Shown here piece after piece: positions 27,945 to 36,507 of a stretch of 64,000 bases of DNA; position 1 is the stretch's first letter, and each line of letters begins with the position of its first letter. Below the pieces are notes generated by a model. It was not told the origin of the DNA, searched no databases, and saw only the letters and a program-made list of their open reading frames with translations. Both the position numbers and the translations under genes were made by a program. Source of the DNA: JBJXHN01 sp046233135 (GTDB lineage: Bacteria > Pseudomonadota > Alphaproteobacteria > Rhodospirillales > Rhodospirillaceae); the NCBI GenBank assembly GCA_046233135.1, contig JBJXHN010000002.1:1-64000 (forward strand), read 5' to 3'.

Positions 27945-29483
27945 ATGTTCCGGACAGCAGAGTTGGGCCGCAAGGTTTCCAAGGAGGAATTCGACCAGCT
28001 GGCGACGCCGCTGCGCACTGATTTGCTGGAGTTGCAGCAGAAGCTGTTGAAGGCCGACTTCCCGGTGATCGTGCTTTTCGCCGGTGTCGAAGGGGCGGGC
28101 AAAAGCGAAAGCATCAACCTGATCAACGAGTGGATGGATCCCCGCTGGATCACCACCCGCGCCTATGGCCAGCCCTCCGACGAGGAGCGGGAGCGGCCGG
28201 AATTCTGGCGTTTCTGGCGCGACCTGCCGCCCAAGGGCCGGGTCGGGCTGTTCATGTCCAGCTGGTATTCCCGCTCGTTCATGGAACACGCCACGGGGGC
28301 GATGACCCAGGGGGCGTTCGACGAGCGCATGGAGCGGGTCGCGGCCTATGAACGCATGCTGGCCGACGATGGCGCCCTGGTGCTGAAGTTCTGGATGCAT
28401 CTGGGCAAGGAAGCCCAGAAGAAGCGCTTGAAGGCCCTTGAAAAGGATCCGTTGCAGGCCTGGCGGGTGACCGACCAGGACTGGAAGCACTGGCAGATGT
28501 ACGATTCCTTCATCGGTGCCGCCGAACGGCTGATCCAGCGGACCAGCTTCGCCCATGCCCGCTGGCAGATCGTCGAAGGGTTGGATCACCGCTACCGCTC
28601 GCTGATGGTGCTGAACAGCCTGCGTGACGGCATCCGCCGGCATCTGACCGAACGCGCTGCCCGGCAGGCGGTGCGTCAGGCCGTACCGGCGTCCTCCGAC
28701 GAAGCCGGCAGCGCCGATCCGGTGGACACGGCGGTGCAGGCGGTGCAGGCCGCCCAGCCGTCGATCCTGCAAGCCCTGGACATGTCGCAAAGCCTGTCCA
28801 AGAAGGACTACCAGCAGGATCTGGCCGCCGAACAGGGGCGTCTGAACGCGCTGATGCGCCAGGCCCAGAAGAAGGGCGTGTCCACCCTGCTGGTCTTCGA
28901 AGGCTGGGATGCCGCCGGCAAGGGCGGGGCCATCCGCCGTCTGGCCCATGCGGTGGATGCGCGCGATTACCAGGTGGTGCCCATCGCCGCTCCGACCGAC
29001 GAGGAAAAGGCCCAGCATTATCTGTGGCGTTTCTGGCGGCACCTGTCCCGCGCCGGGCGGCTGACCATCTTCGATCGCTCCTGGTACGGCCGGGTGCTGG
29101 TGGAACGGGTGGAAGGCTTCGCCACCGATAACGAATGGCGCCGGGCCTATTCCGAAATTCGCGAGTTCGAGGAACAGATCCTCGCCCACGGGACGGTGCT
29201 GTGCAAATTCTGGATCCACATCACGCCGGAAGAACAGCTGGCCCGTTTCAAGGCCCGCGAGGAGATCCCCTACAAGCGCTGGAAGCTGACCGACGAGGAC
29301 TGGCGGAACCGCGAACAGTGGCCCGCCTATGAAGAAGCCATCAACGAGATGGTGGAACGCACCTCCACCCGCGTTGCTCCCTGGACCCTGGTGGAAGGCA
29401 ATGACAAGCGCTTCGCCCGGGTGAAGGTGGTGCGCACGGTTTGCGATGCCCTGGAAGCGCGGCTGGCCAAGGACAGCGACTGA
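27945..29483 (+). CDS. Polyphosphate kinase 2, two-domain (polyphosphate:AMP phosphotransferase type)
   Basis: A 512-residue protein made of two fused PPK2 domains, the architecture of class II PPK2 enzymes that make ADP from AMP and polyphosphate. Both domains have Walker A loops (GVEGAGKSE at about 47-55, GWDAAGKGG at about 320-328). Only the second has an intact Walker B-like motif (TIFDRSWYGR, Asp377); in the first the matching stretch is GLFMSSWYSR, lacking the Asp. This agrees with catalysis by the C-terminal domain. The linker (about 230-285) is Ala/Gln-rich. GGGAGGGA precedes the ATG. It stands alone, divergent from gap. Confidence 0.92.
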   Translation: MFRTAELGRKVSKEEFDQLATPLRTDLLELQQKLLKADFPVIVLFAGVEGAGKSESINLINEWMDPRWITTRAYGQPSDEERERPEFWRFWRDLPPKGRVGLFMSSWYSRSFMEHATGAMTQGAFDERMERVAAYERMLADDGALVLKFWMHLGKEAQKKRLKALEKDPLQAWRVTDQDWKHWQMYDSFIGAAERLIQRTSFAHARWQIVEGLDHRYRSLMVLNSLRDGIRRHLTERAARQAVRQAVPASSDEAGSADPVDTAVQAVQAAQPSILQALDMSQSLSKKDYQQDLAAEQGRLNALMRQAQKKGVSTLLVFEGWDAAGKGGAIRRLAHAVDARDYQVVPIAAPTDEEKAQHYLWRFWRHLSRAGRLTIFDRSWYGRVLVERVEGFATDNEWRRAYSEIREFEEQILAHGTVLCKFWIHITPEEQLARFKAREEIPYKRWKLTDEDWRNREQWPAYEEAINEMVERTSTRVAPWTLVEGNDKRFARVKVVRTVCDALEARLAKDSD

Positions 29484-29501
29484 CACCGGCCGACGGTCCC
29501 T

Positions 29502-29530
29502 CCCGGCGGCTTCGAAACGGGGCCGCCGGG
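29502..29530 (+). terminator. hairpin after the polyphosphate kinase gene
   Basis: Nine-base perfect arms CCCGGCGGC (29502-29510) and GCCGCCGGG (29522-29530) lie 18 bases past the stop codon. No T-run follows directly, so termination is plausible rather than certain. Confidence 0.45.
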
Positions 29531-29666
29531 GCGCGACTCCCTCGGTTTTTCAGGGCGCTGGCGGTGACCGCGCGAGAGCGGTTCCTTCGGCGGCGCAACC
29601 CGGCTATGGTGGCGCCGCTTCGCGCATCGTTTCAACCATTGTGCCCATCCCGGAGAGCGCGCCCGC

Positions 29667-30734
29667 ATGAACTGGCTCACCGAATTCGTCCGGCCCAAGA
29701 TCCGTAGTCTCGTCGGCCCCAAGGAGGTGCCCGAGAACCTGTGGCAGAAATGCCCGGCCTGCGGCCACATGATCTTCCACAAGGAGCTGGAGAAGGCTCA
29801 CCAGGTCTGCACCCACTGCGGCCATCATCTGCGGCTGGCGGTACGCAAGCGCCTGGCCCTGATGTTCGATGACGGGCAGTACACCACTATAGAGCTGCCC
29901 AAGGTCCCGGCAGATCCGCTGAAATTCCGCGATCTGAAGCGCTATGGCGACCGCCTGAAGGACGCCCAGTCCAAGACAGGCGAGAAGGACGCCATTCTTG
30001 TGGCGCATGGGGCGCTGGCAGGCATCAACACCGTGGTCGCGGCCTTCGACTTCCAGTTCATGGGCGGTTCCATGGGCATGGCGGTGGGCGAGGGGCTGGT
30101 GGCTGCTGCCGAACTGGCGGTGCTGCAGCAAAGCCCGCTGATCGTCATCCCCTCGTCCGGCGGCGCGCGCATGCAGGAGGGCATTTTGTCCCTGATGCAG
30201 ATGGCCCGCACCACGGTGGCGGTGGAGAAGGTCAAGGAAGCCGGCCTGCCCTATATCGTGCTGCTGACCGACCCGACCACGGGGGGCGTGACCGCCTCGT
30301 TCGCCATGCTGGGAGATGTGGCGATTTCCGAACCCGGTGCGGTGATCGGCTTTGCTGGCGCCCGGGTGATTGAACAGACCATCCGTGAAAAGCTGCCCGA
30401 CGGCTTCCAGCGCGCCGAATACCTGCTCGACCACGGTATGGTCGACATGGTGGTGCCGCGCGTCAAGCTGAAGGAAACCCTGGCCCGGGTCCTGTCCATG
30501 CTGATGCACCTGGATCCCCCCGGCCTGGAGGGCGGGGAAGGGGATGGCGACGGCGACGGGGAAAGCGCTGGCGCTGTGAGCACGACGCCGCGTCTGACCG
30601 GTCCGGCCGACGCGGGGAAAACAGCCGCTTCGCCGGGCGGGGCGCCCGAAAGCGCCGCCCGTGCCGGTAGCGAGGCCGGAGAGGACGAGGGCGACGGCGC
30701 GTCGTCCCGTCAGCCGCCGGCTCCCGACGCGTAA
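29667..30734 (+). CDS. accD: Acetyl-CoA carboxylase carboxyltransferase subunit beta
   Basis: AccD forms the carboxyltransferase half of acetyl-CoA carboxylase together with AccA, producing malonyl-CoA for fatty acid synthesis. The zinc ribbon [20 protein letters not shown] then THCGHH is at about residues 29-53; the carboxyltransferase core shows [39 protein letters not shown] and [12 protein letters not shown]. Residues after about 285 form an unusual low-complexity acidic/Gly/Ala tail of about 70 residues, longer than in most AccD proteins. GGAGAG precedes the ATG. folC follows 15 bases downstream, the common accD-folC pairing. Confidence 0.96.
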   Translation: MNWLTEFVRPKIRSLVGPKEVPENLWQKCPACGHMIFHKELEKAHQVCTHCGHHLRLAVRKRLALMFDDGQYTTIELPKVPADPLKFRDLKRYGDRLKDAQSKTGEKDAILVAHGALAGINTVVAAFDFQFMGGSMGMAVGEGLVAAAELAVLQQSPLIVIPSSGGARMQEGILSLMQMARTTVAVEKVKEAGLPYIVLLTDPTTGGVTASFAMLGDVAISEPGAVIGFAGARVIEQTIREKLPDGFQRAEYLLDHGMVDMVVPRVKLKETLARVLSMLMHLDPPGLEGGEGDGDGDGESAGAVSTTPRLTGPADAGKTAASPGGAPESAARAGSEAGEDEGDGASSRQPPAPDA

Positions 30735-30749
30735 CGTCTGACGTCGGCG

Positions 30750-32135
30750 ATGTCCGGTCACGACCGCAGTGGGGATATCGGCCCCGGCCCTGGCCCCGAT
30801 TGGGGGCCGGATCCGGTGCTGGCCCGCCTGATGCGGCTGCACCCCAAGGTCATCGACCTGTCCCTGGAGCGGCTGGAGCGCCTGCTGGCGGCGCTCGGCC
30901 ATCCGGAACGGCATCTGCCGCCGGTGGTCCATGTGGCGGGCACCAACGGCAAGGGCTCGGTGGTGGCCTTCACCCGCGCCGGGCTGGAGGCCGCCGGCCA
31001 TCGGGTGCATGTCTATACCTCTCCCCATCTGGTGCGCTTCGGCGAGCGGATCCGCCTGGCCGGCACGCTGATCACCGATGACGCACTGACCGCCTTGCTG
31101 GAAGAGGTGGAGGCGGCCAACGATGGCCAGCCCGTCACGTTCTTTGAAGTTACCACAGCCGCTGCCTTCCTGGCTTTCTCCCGCATGCCCGCCGATGTCC
31201 TGCTGCTGGAGGTGGGGCTGGGCGGGCGGCTGGATGCGACCAACGTGATCGACGACCCGGCGGTCTCGGTGATTACGCCCGTGGACCTGGATCACGCCCA
31301 GTTCCTGGGTACCGATCTGGCCGGCGTGGCGGCGGAGAAGGCGGGGATCCTCAAGGCCGGAGCCCCCGCCGTGGTCGCCGCCCAGCGGCCGGAGGCCGCT
31401 GCCGCCATCGCTGCCCGCGCCGCGACACTGGGGGTGAGGGTGGCTTGGGGCGGCAATCAGTGGAGCCACGGAGAAACGGAAGATGGCGCGGGTACCTGGT
31501 GGTTCCGGCGTGCAGACGCGGCGCCGGCGGAACCCTACCCTGCACCGCGCCTGATCGGACCCCATCAGATTGCCAATGCCGCCCAGGCCTTCGCGGTGCT
31601 CGATGCCCTGGAAGCCCGGACGGGGCTCGCCGTCTCCGTTGCCGCCCGCCGTGCGGCTCTGTCCCGGGTGGATTGGCCGGCGCGTCTGCAGTGGCTGGCA
31701 CCGGGCGAGCCTCTGCCGTCCCGGCTGCCTCCCGGCTGGTCCCTGTGGCTGGATGGCGGACACAATCCCCACGCCGGCCGTGCCCTGGCCGCCGCCCTGG
31801 TCCGCCGGACGGAGGGCGGACCGTTGGACCTGATTGCCGGCATGCTCGACACCAAGGACCCGGGCGGTTTCCTGGCGGCGCTGCGTCCGCTGGCGCGCCG
31901 GCTGGTCTGCGTGCCCGTGCCCGAGTCCGACGCCGGCCTGCCCCCGGAGACCCTGGCCGCCGTGGCCGGGTCAGAAGGGTACGACTCGGTCTTTCAGGCA
32001 CCCGACGTCAGTACGGCCCTGGACCTTCTTGCCGGCATGGCATCCGGATCAGAGGAACCCGCGACAGTTCTGATCTGCGGCTCCCTCTACCTGGCGGGGG
32101 ATGTCCTGCGAAAAAACGGCACCCCTCCCGTTTAA
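30750..32135 (+). CDS. folC: Folylpolyglutamate synthase/dihydrofolate synthase
   Basis: FolC adds glutamate to dihydropteroate and to folates. The 461-residue ATP-grasp-like Mur ligase family protein has the P-loop GTNGKGS (64-70), YTSPHLVRFGERI, EVGLGGRLDATNV, ITPVDLDHAQFLG, AAEKAGILK and DGGHNPHAGRAL. The N-terminus contains a short Gly/Pro-rich stretch before the conserved part. No good ribosome-binding site is visible, so translation may be coupled to accD, 15 bases upstream. Confidence 0.94.
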   Translation: MSGHDRSGDIGPGPGPDWGPDPVLARLMRLHPKVIDLSLERLERLLAALGHPERHLPPVVHVAGTNGKGSVVAFTRAGLEAAGHRVHVYTSPHLVRFGERIRLAGTLITDDALTALLEEVEAANDGQPVTFFEVTTAAAFLAFSRMPADVLLLEVGLGGRLDATNVIDDPAVSVITPVDLDHAQFLGTDLAGVAAEKAGILKAGAPAVVAAQRPEAAAAIAARAATLGVRVAWGGNQWSHGETEDGAGTWWFRRADAAPAEPYPAPRLIGPHQIANAAQAFAVLDALEARTGLAVSVAARRAALSRVDWPARLQWLAPGEPLPSRLPPGWSLWLDGGHNPHAGRALAAALVRRTEGGPLDLIAGMLDTKDPGGFLAALRPLARRLVCVPVPESDAGLPPETLAAVAGSEGYDSVFQAPDVSTALDLLAGMASGSEEPATVLICGSLYLAGDVLRKNGTPPV

Positions 32136-32289
32136 ATCCCGGACCGGACGCGGGGGCTTAACCGGCATAGCCCCAAAAAAATCCAGTTTATTATTGCAAA
32201 TGGGTGTCAGAAGCGGTTGCATGTGCACCTACATCAAGACTGCGGTTCAGACAGGGAACCATGGGACTGAAGAGGCCTCCGTCCTGCGG

Positions 32290-32314
32290 AATGAAAATGA
32301 CAATAACTTGCATT
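32290..32314. promoter_or_regulatory. Fur-like palindrome upstream of the imelysin operon
   Basis: A 25-base imperfect palindrome runs from AATGAAAATG to CTTGCATT, with flanking TGCG and CGCA extending the symmetry. It is AT-rich in a GC-rich genome and lies 64 bases before the first imelysin gene, resembling Fur-family boxes. A second TTGCAAATG half-site occurs at about 32193-32201. Iron control fits the imelysin family, but the repressor's identity is inferred. Confidence 0.5.
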
Positions 32315-32377
32315 CGCAGCGTAGGGCCGGTTAGGCTTCGTCGGTTCCCAATCCAAATCTCTCAGAGGGGGTAATTG

Positions 32378-33664
32378 ATGTTTCTGCGACGTTCGACCCT
32401 GGCGGTGAGCACCGCCCTCGCGTTCGGTTTCGGGGCGGCTCTGCCGGTTCAGGCCGCTGCGCCGTCGCCCGAAGAGGTCCTGGAGACCTATGCCGACATC
32501 GCCCATGCGGGGTACGAAGACTCGCTGACCACCGCCAAGGCGCTGGACGCTGCGATCGACGCCCTGGTGGCCAATCCGTCCGCCGACACCCTGGCCGCTG
32601 CCCGCGAAGCCTGGGTTGCTGCGCGCGTGCCCTATCAGCAGACCGAAGTCTATCGCTTCGGCAATGGTATCGTCGATGAATGGGAAGGCCGCGTGAACGC
32701 CTGGCCGCTCGATGAAGGTCTGATCGACTATGTCGACGGTGACCTGTACGGCGCCGACCAGGATTCCAACCCCTATGCCCAGGTCAACGTGATCGCCAAC
32801 ACGTCCCTGACCCTGTCGGGCAACACCATTGATGCCTCGACCATCGACAAGAAGCTGCTGGCCGAGGGGCTGCACGAAGTCGACGGCATCGAAGCCAACG
32901 TGGCCACCGGCTATCACGCCATCGAATTCCTGCTGTGGGGCCAGGACCTGAACGGCACCGAAGCCGGCGCCGGCGACCGTCCCGCCACCGATTTCGATCC
33001 GGCCAACTGCACCGGCGGCAACTGTGAACGCCGGATCCAGTATCTGACCGCCGCGTCCGACCTGCTGATCGACGACCTGGAAGAAATGGTCGCCAACTGG
33101 GCCGAGGGCGGTGCCGCCCGCACGGCGCTGATGGGCGACGGCACGGGGGCCGGTCTGCGCACCATGGTCATGGGCATGGGCAGCCTGTCCTACGGCGAAC
33201 TGGCCGGCGAGCGCATGAAGCTGGGCCTGATGCTGCATGATCCGGAAGAGGAGCATGATTGCTTCAGCGACAACACCCACTTCAGCCACTACTACGATGC
33301 CAAGGGGATCCGCAACGTCTGGGAAGGCACCTATGCCCGTGTGAACGGTGAGAAGGTGGAAGGCCCGTCCCTGGCGCAGATGACCGCCGCCAAGGATCCG
33401 TCGCTGGCCGCCAAGATGACCGCCGATCTGGCGGCTACCGAGGCCGCGATGCAGGTGCTGGTGGATACCGCCAAGGGCGGCGAAGCCTATGACCAGATGC
33501 TCGGCATGGGCAACGACGCCGGCAATGCCAAGATCCAGGCCGCCGTCGACAGCCTGGTTGCCCAGACCAAGACCCTGGAAAAGGTGATCGCCACGCTGGA
33601 GATCCCGCCGGCCGAATTCGAAGGCTCCGACAGCCTGGACGCGCCGGAAACCGTGGCTCAGTAA
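32378..33664 (+). CDS. Imelysin-family (M75-like) iron-regulated protein
   Basis: A 428-residue exported protein with a signal peptide (MFLRRSTLAVSTALAFGFG, cleavage after VQA) and an imelysin domain. The family GxHxxE motif is GYHAIEFLLWG (His180, Glu183), and the repeated helical bundle shows AAREAWVAARVPYQQTEVYRF and LHDPEEEHDCFSDNTH. Imelysin proteins (IrpA, ICMP) are iron-regulated periplasmic or outer-membrane proteins of unclear function; peptidase activity is doubted. AGAGGGGGTAATTG precedes the ATG. It is the first gene of a four-gene operon. Confidence 0.93.
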   Translation: MFLRRSTLAVSTALAFGFGAALPVQAAAPSPEEVLETYADIAHAGYEDSLTTAKALDAAIDALVANPSADTLAAAREAWVAARVPYQQTEVYRFGNGIVDEWEGRVNAWPLDEGLIDYVDGDLYGADQDSNPYAQVNVIANTSLTLSGNTIDASTIDKKLLAEGLHEVDGIEANVATGYHAIEFLLWGQDLNGTEAGAGDRPATDFDPANCTGGNCERRIQYLTAASDLLIDDLEEMVANWAEGGAARTALMGDGTGAGLRTMVMGMGSLSYGELAGERMKLGLMLHDPEEEHDCFSDNTHFSHYYDAKGIRNVWEGTYARVNGEKVEGPSLAQMTAAKDPSLAAKMTADLAATEAAMQVLVDTAKGGEAYDQMLGMGNDAGNAKIQAAVDSLVAQTKTLEKVIATLEIPPAEFEGSDSLDAPETVAQ

Positions 33665-33764
33665 CCAACCCGGTGGTTTCGGATGCCGGTGGGCGAGGCA
33701 AGCACCTGCCTCGCCCGCCGGGTCCGTCCGGGGCCGCCGCTCGGATAAAGGATGTGCGACGCGC

Positions 33765-35294
33765 ATGACTCAGGGGATGTCTTTTGCTCGGGTCGGTCGG
33801 GGGGCCGGCCTGTTTGCCGTTTTCGCAGGCGGTTTGACCGCTGCCGCCGTGGCTTTGTGGTCCGAGGCGGGCAATGCCGCGGGGACAGAGGCGGAAAGCC
33901 CGTCCCAGGCAGCGGAAAGCCTGCTGGAGCCGGGCGAGGAATATCCCGGCGGCGCGGCCACCACGTCCCACGGTCGGAACCGGGACGTCTTCTCCCAGTC
34001 CTCGGCCAACCTGCCTTTCGAGAAGGAAATGACCTTCAAGGTGGGGAACGGCTTCTTCAAGCGCATTTGGGTTTCTGCCCCGGCGTCGACCAAGGCGGCG
34101 GACGGCCTGGGACCGGTCTTCAACGCCAAGGCCTGCCAGCGGTGCCACATCAAGGACGGCCGCGGCCATCCGCCGGCGGCCAATTTTCCCGACGACACGG
34201 CTGTTTCCATGTTCCTGCGCCTGTCCGTGCCGCCGCGCACCGACGAGCAGCGCGCCCTGTTGGACAGCCATCGGGCCAATGTGATCCCCGAGCCCACCTA
34301 CGGCGGCCAGCTTCAGGATTTCGCCATTCAGGGCCATGCGGCCGAGGGGCGCATGCACATCACCTATGAGCCGGTACCCGTCACCCTGGGCGACGGCACG
34401 GTGGTGGAGCTTCGCAAGCCGACCTACACGGTGACCGATCTGGGCTACGGCCCCATGGCCGACGACGTGATGCTGTCGCCGCGCGTGGCGCCGCAGATGA
34501 TCGGCATGGGCCTGCTCGAAGCCATTCCCGCCGACCGCCTGGAAGCCCTGGCCGATCCCGACGATGCGGATGGCGACGGTATTTCCGGCCATCTGAACCG
34601 GGTGTGGAATCCGGCGACCGGGGCTGTGGATATCGGCCGCTTCGGCTGGAAGGCGGGCAACGCCACCGTCGATGCCCAGAGCCAGGACGCCTTCGCCGGT
34701 GACATGGGCATCTCGACCAGTCTGGCACCGCGCAATTCCGGCGACTGCACCGAAAACCAGCCCCTGTGCATGGCCGCCGTGCATGGCGGGGACCCCCAGT
34801 ACGAAGGCCTGGAAGCGCCGTCGGAAGTGACCGAGCTCGTGTCCTTCTATGCCCGGAACCTGGCCGTGCCCAAGCGCCGCGATGCCACGGCGCCGGAGGT
34901 GCTGGACGGCAAGGCACTGTTCAACGGCGCGGGGTGCGGTGGCTGTCATGTGGCCCGCCACGAAACGCGCGCCGACTTCTACGAACCGGCCCTGGCCGGT
35001 CAGGTGATCTGGCCCTACACCGACCTGCTGCTGCACGACATGGGCGAGGGCCTCGCCGACGGCCGGCCGGAAGGCATGGCCAGCGGCAGCGAATGGCGGA
35101 CCGCGCCGCTGTGGGGCATCGGACTGACCGAAGTGGTCAGTGGCCACACCTATTTCCTGCATGACGGCCGGGCACGCAATCTGACCGAAGCCATCCTGTG
35201 GCACGGCGGCGAGGCGGAGGCGGCGAAGGAAGCCTTCCGCTTGATGTCCAAGGCCGACCGTGATGCTCTTCTCGCCTTTGTTTCCTCCCTGTAA
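33765..35294 (+). CDS. Di-heme oxidoreductase family (DUF1111) protein
   Basis: A 509-residue exported c-type cytochrome of the di-heme thiol-oxidoreductase-like family. Two heme motifs are present, CQRCH (124-128) and CGGCH (391-395), with a signal segment at the N-terminus (GLFAVFAGGLTAAAVALW). Other family motifs are DADGDGISGHLNRVW, DIGRFGWKAGNATV and TAPLWGIGLTEVVSGHTYFLHDGRARNL split by usual spacing. Such proteins recur between imelysin genes in proteobacteria, suggesting redox handling of iron in the periplasm; the reaction is unknown. It starts 100 bases after the first imelysin gene. Confidence 0.92.
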   Translation: MTQGMSFARVGRGAGLFAVFAGGLTAAAVALWSEAGNAAGTEAESPSQAAESLLEPGEEYPGGAATTSHGRNRDVFSQSSANLPFEKEMTFKVGNGFFKRIWVSAPASTKAADGLGPVFNAKACQRCHIKDGRGHPPAANFPDDTAVSMFLRLSVPPRTDEQRALLDSHRANVIPEPTYGGQLQDFAIQGHAAEGRMHITYEPVPVTLGDGTVVELRKPTYTVTDLGYGPMADDVMLSPRVAPQMIGMGLLEAIPADRLEALADPDDADGDGISGHLNRVWNPATGAVDIGRFGWKAGNATVDAQSQDAFAGDMGISTSLAPRNSGDCTENQPLCMAAVHGGDPQYEGLEAPSEVTELVSFYARNLAVPKRRDATAPEVLDGKALFNGAGCGGCHVARHETRADFYEPALAGQVIWPYTDLLLHDMGEGLADGRPEGMASGSEWRTAPLWGIGLTEVVSGHTYFLHDGRARNLTEAILWHGGEAEAAKEAFRLMSKADRDALLAFVSSL

Positions 35295-35315
35295 GTCTTC
35301 TGCCGGAGTTCGATC

Positions 35316-36503
35316 ATGACTCAGCGCCCGCCCACCCAGGCAGCCCCGTCCGCCCCCGCCCCCGCGAGCGGGCCGCCGGGTCCGCCGCCCGGCGGGGCGG
35401 CGGGCGGCGGGCTGCGCCTGCGGCCGGCGGTGGTGATGGGGCTTCTGGCGCTGAGCCTCGCGGCGTCCGGACCGGCGCAGGGCCAGGAGACGGCGGCGGT
35501 TCCCCTGGACGGACCGGGGGTCGGGGCGGCCATCGTTCAGGTGGCAGTGCCGGCCTATGGTGCCTTCGCCGATGCCGCTGCCGATCTGGAGCGGGCGGTG
35601 GGGCAGCATTGCGACGCCGCCTCGCCGAAGTCCGCCGAGGCGCTGACCCAGTCCCTGATCGCCGCGCAGGAGGCCTGGGCCCACGTCCAGCCCTTCACCT
35701 TCGGCCCGATTGAAGAAGACAATCACCGGCCCCGGGTCCAGTTCTGGCCCGATACCCGCAATGTGATGGGACGCCAGGTGGAAGGCCTGCTGCGCCATCC
35801 CAAGCCCGACCTGATGACGCCGGAAAACTTCCCGAAAACCAGCGTCGCCGTGCAGGGCCTGCCCGCCCTGTCGGATATGCTGTCCGAGGGCGACTTCACC
35901 GCCGAAGGGGATCGTGGTGCGGCCGCCTGCGCCCTGGGCCGGGCCATCGGTCACAACCTGACCACCATCGGCCGGGATATGGCCGCCGCATGGGGCGGGA
36001 GCGATGGCTGGGAAGCCAAGGTCACCACGTCAGCCGCCGGGACCGGGCCGCTGGGCGGCGTCAACGAGGTCGCGGCTCTGCTGGTCGCCAGCATCTCCCA
36101 GGGCCTCAGCCTGGTGAAGGACCTGAAGCTGGAACAGCCCCTGGGGGAAAGCGCGGACATGGCGCGGCCGGGTCGGGTGGAAGCGCCGCGCACCGGGGTG
36201 TCTCTGGCCCTTGCGCTGGCCACCATGGAAACCACGGCGGCGCTGTACAAGGACGGCCTGATGCCCAGCGTGGCCAAGGCCGATGCGCCGATTGCCAAGG
36301 CCATGGCTGATGATCTGGACGAGGTGCTGCGCCGCCTGGGGCGTCTGGACGGCCCGCTGTCCGAGATGGTTTCCGACCCCGGCCGCCGGTTCCGTGTGGA
36401 AGATATCGAAGCCCGTCTGGCCGGCCTGCAGGCCATGCTGGCCACCCGGGTCGCCCCGGCCGTGGGGCTGATCGTCGGCTTCAACAGCCTGGATGGGGAC
36501 TGA
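35316..36503 (+). CDS. Second imelysin-family protein
   Basis: A 395-residue imelysin-like protein. The N-terminus is unusual: about 33 Pro/Ala/Gly-rich residues precede the hydrophobic signal (VVMGLLALSLAASGPAQGQ). The domain shows AAQEAWAHVQPFTFGPI, NRPRVQFW-type features (HRPRVQFWPDTRN) and the paired AVQGLPALSDML helix, as in the second imelysin of such operons. It lacks a clear GxHxxE. GGAG lies eight bases before the ATG, supporting this start. The preceding di-heme gene ends 21 bases upstream and the DUF1513 gene begins four bases after this stop. Confidence 0.88.
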   Translation: MTQRPPTQAAPSAPAPASGPPGPPPGGAAGGGLRLRPAVVMGLLALSLAASGPAQGQETAAVPLDGPGVGAAIVQVAVPAYGAFADAAADLERAVGQHCDAASPKSAEALTQSLIAAQEAWAHVQPFTFGPIEEDNHRPRVQFWPDTRNVMGRQVEGLLRHPKPDLMTPENFPKTSVAVQGLPALSDMLSEGDFTAEGDRGAAACALGRAIGHNLTTIGRDMAAAWGGSDGWEAKVTTSAAGTGPLGGVNEVAALLVASISQGLSLVKDLKLEQPLGESADMARPGRVEAPRTGVSLALALATMETTAALYKDGLMPSVAKADAPIAKAMADDLDEVLRRLGRLDGPLSEMVSDPGRRFRVEDIEARLAGLQAMLATRVAPAVGLIVGFNSLDGD

Positions 36504-36507
36504 TCCG

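Noticed and set aside
29604..31772. Open frame of 722 codons on the minus strand
   Set aside because: Antisense to accD and folC; no motif or ribosome-binding site.
33435..35954. Open frame of 839 codons on the minus strand
   Set aside because: Antisense to the di-heme and imelysin genes, which carry heme and signal motifs; long shadows are expected at this GC content.
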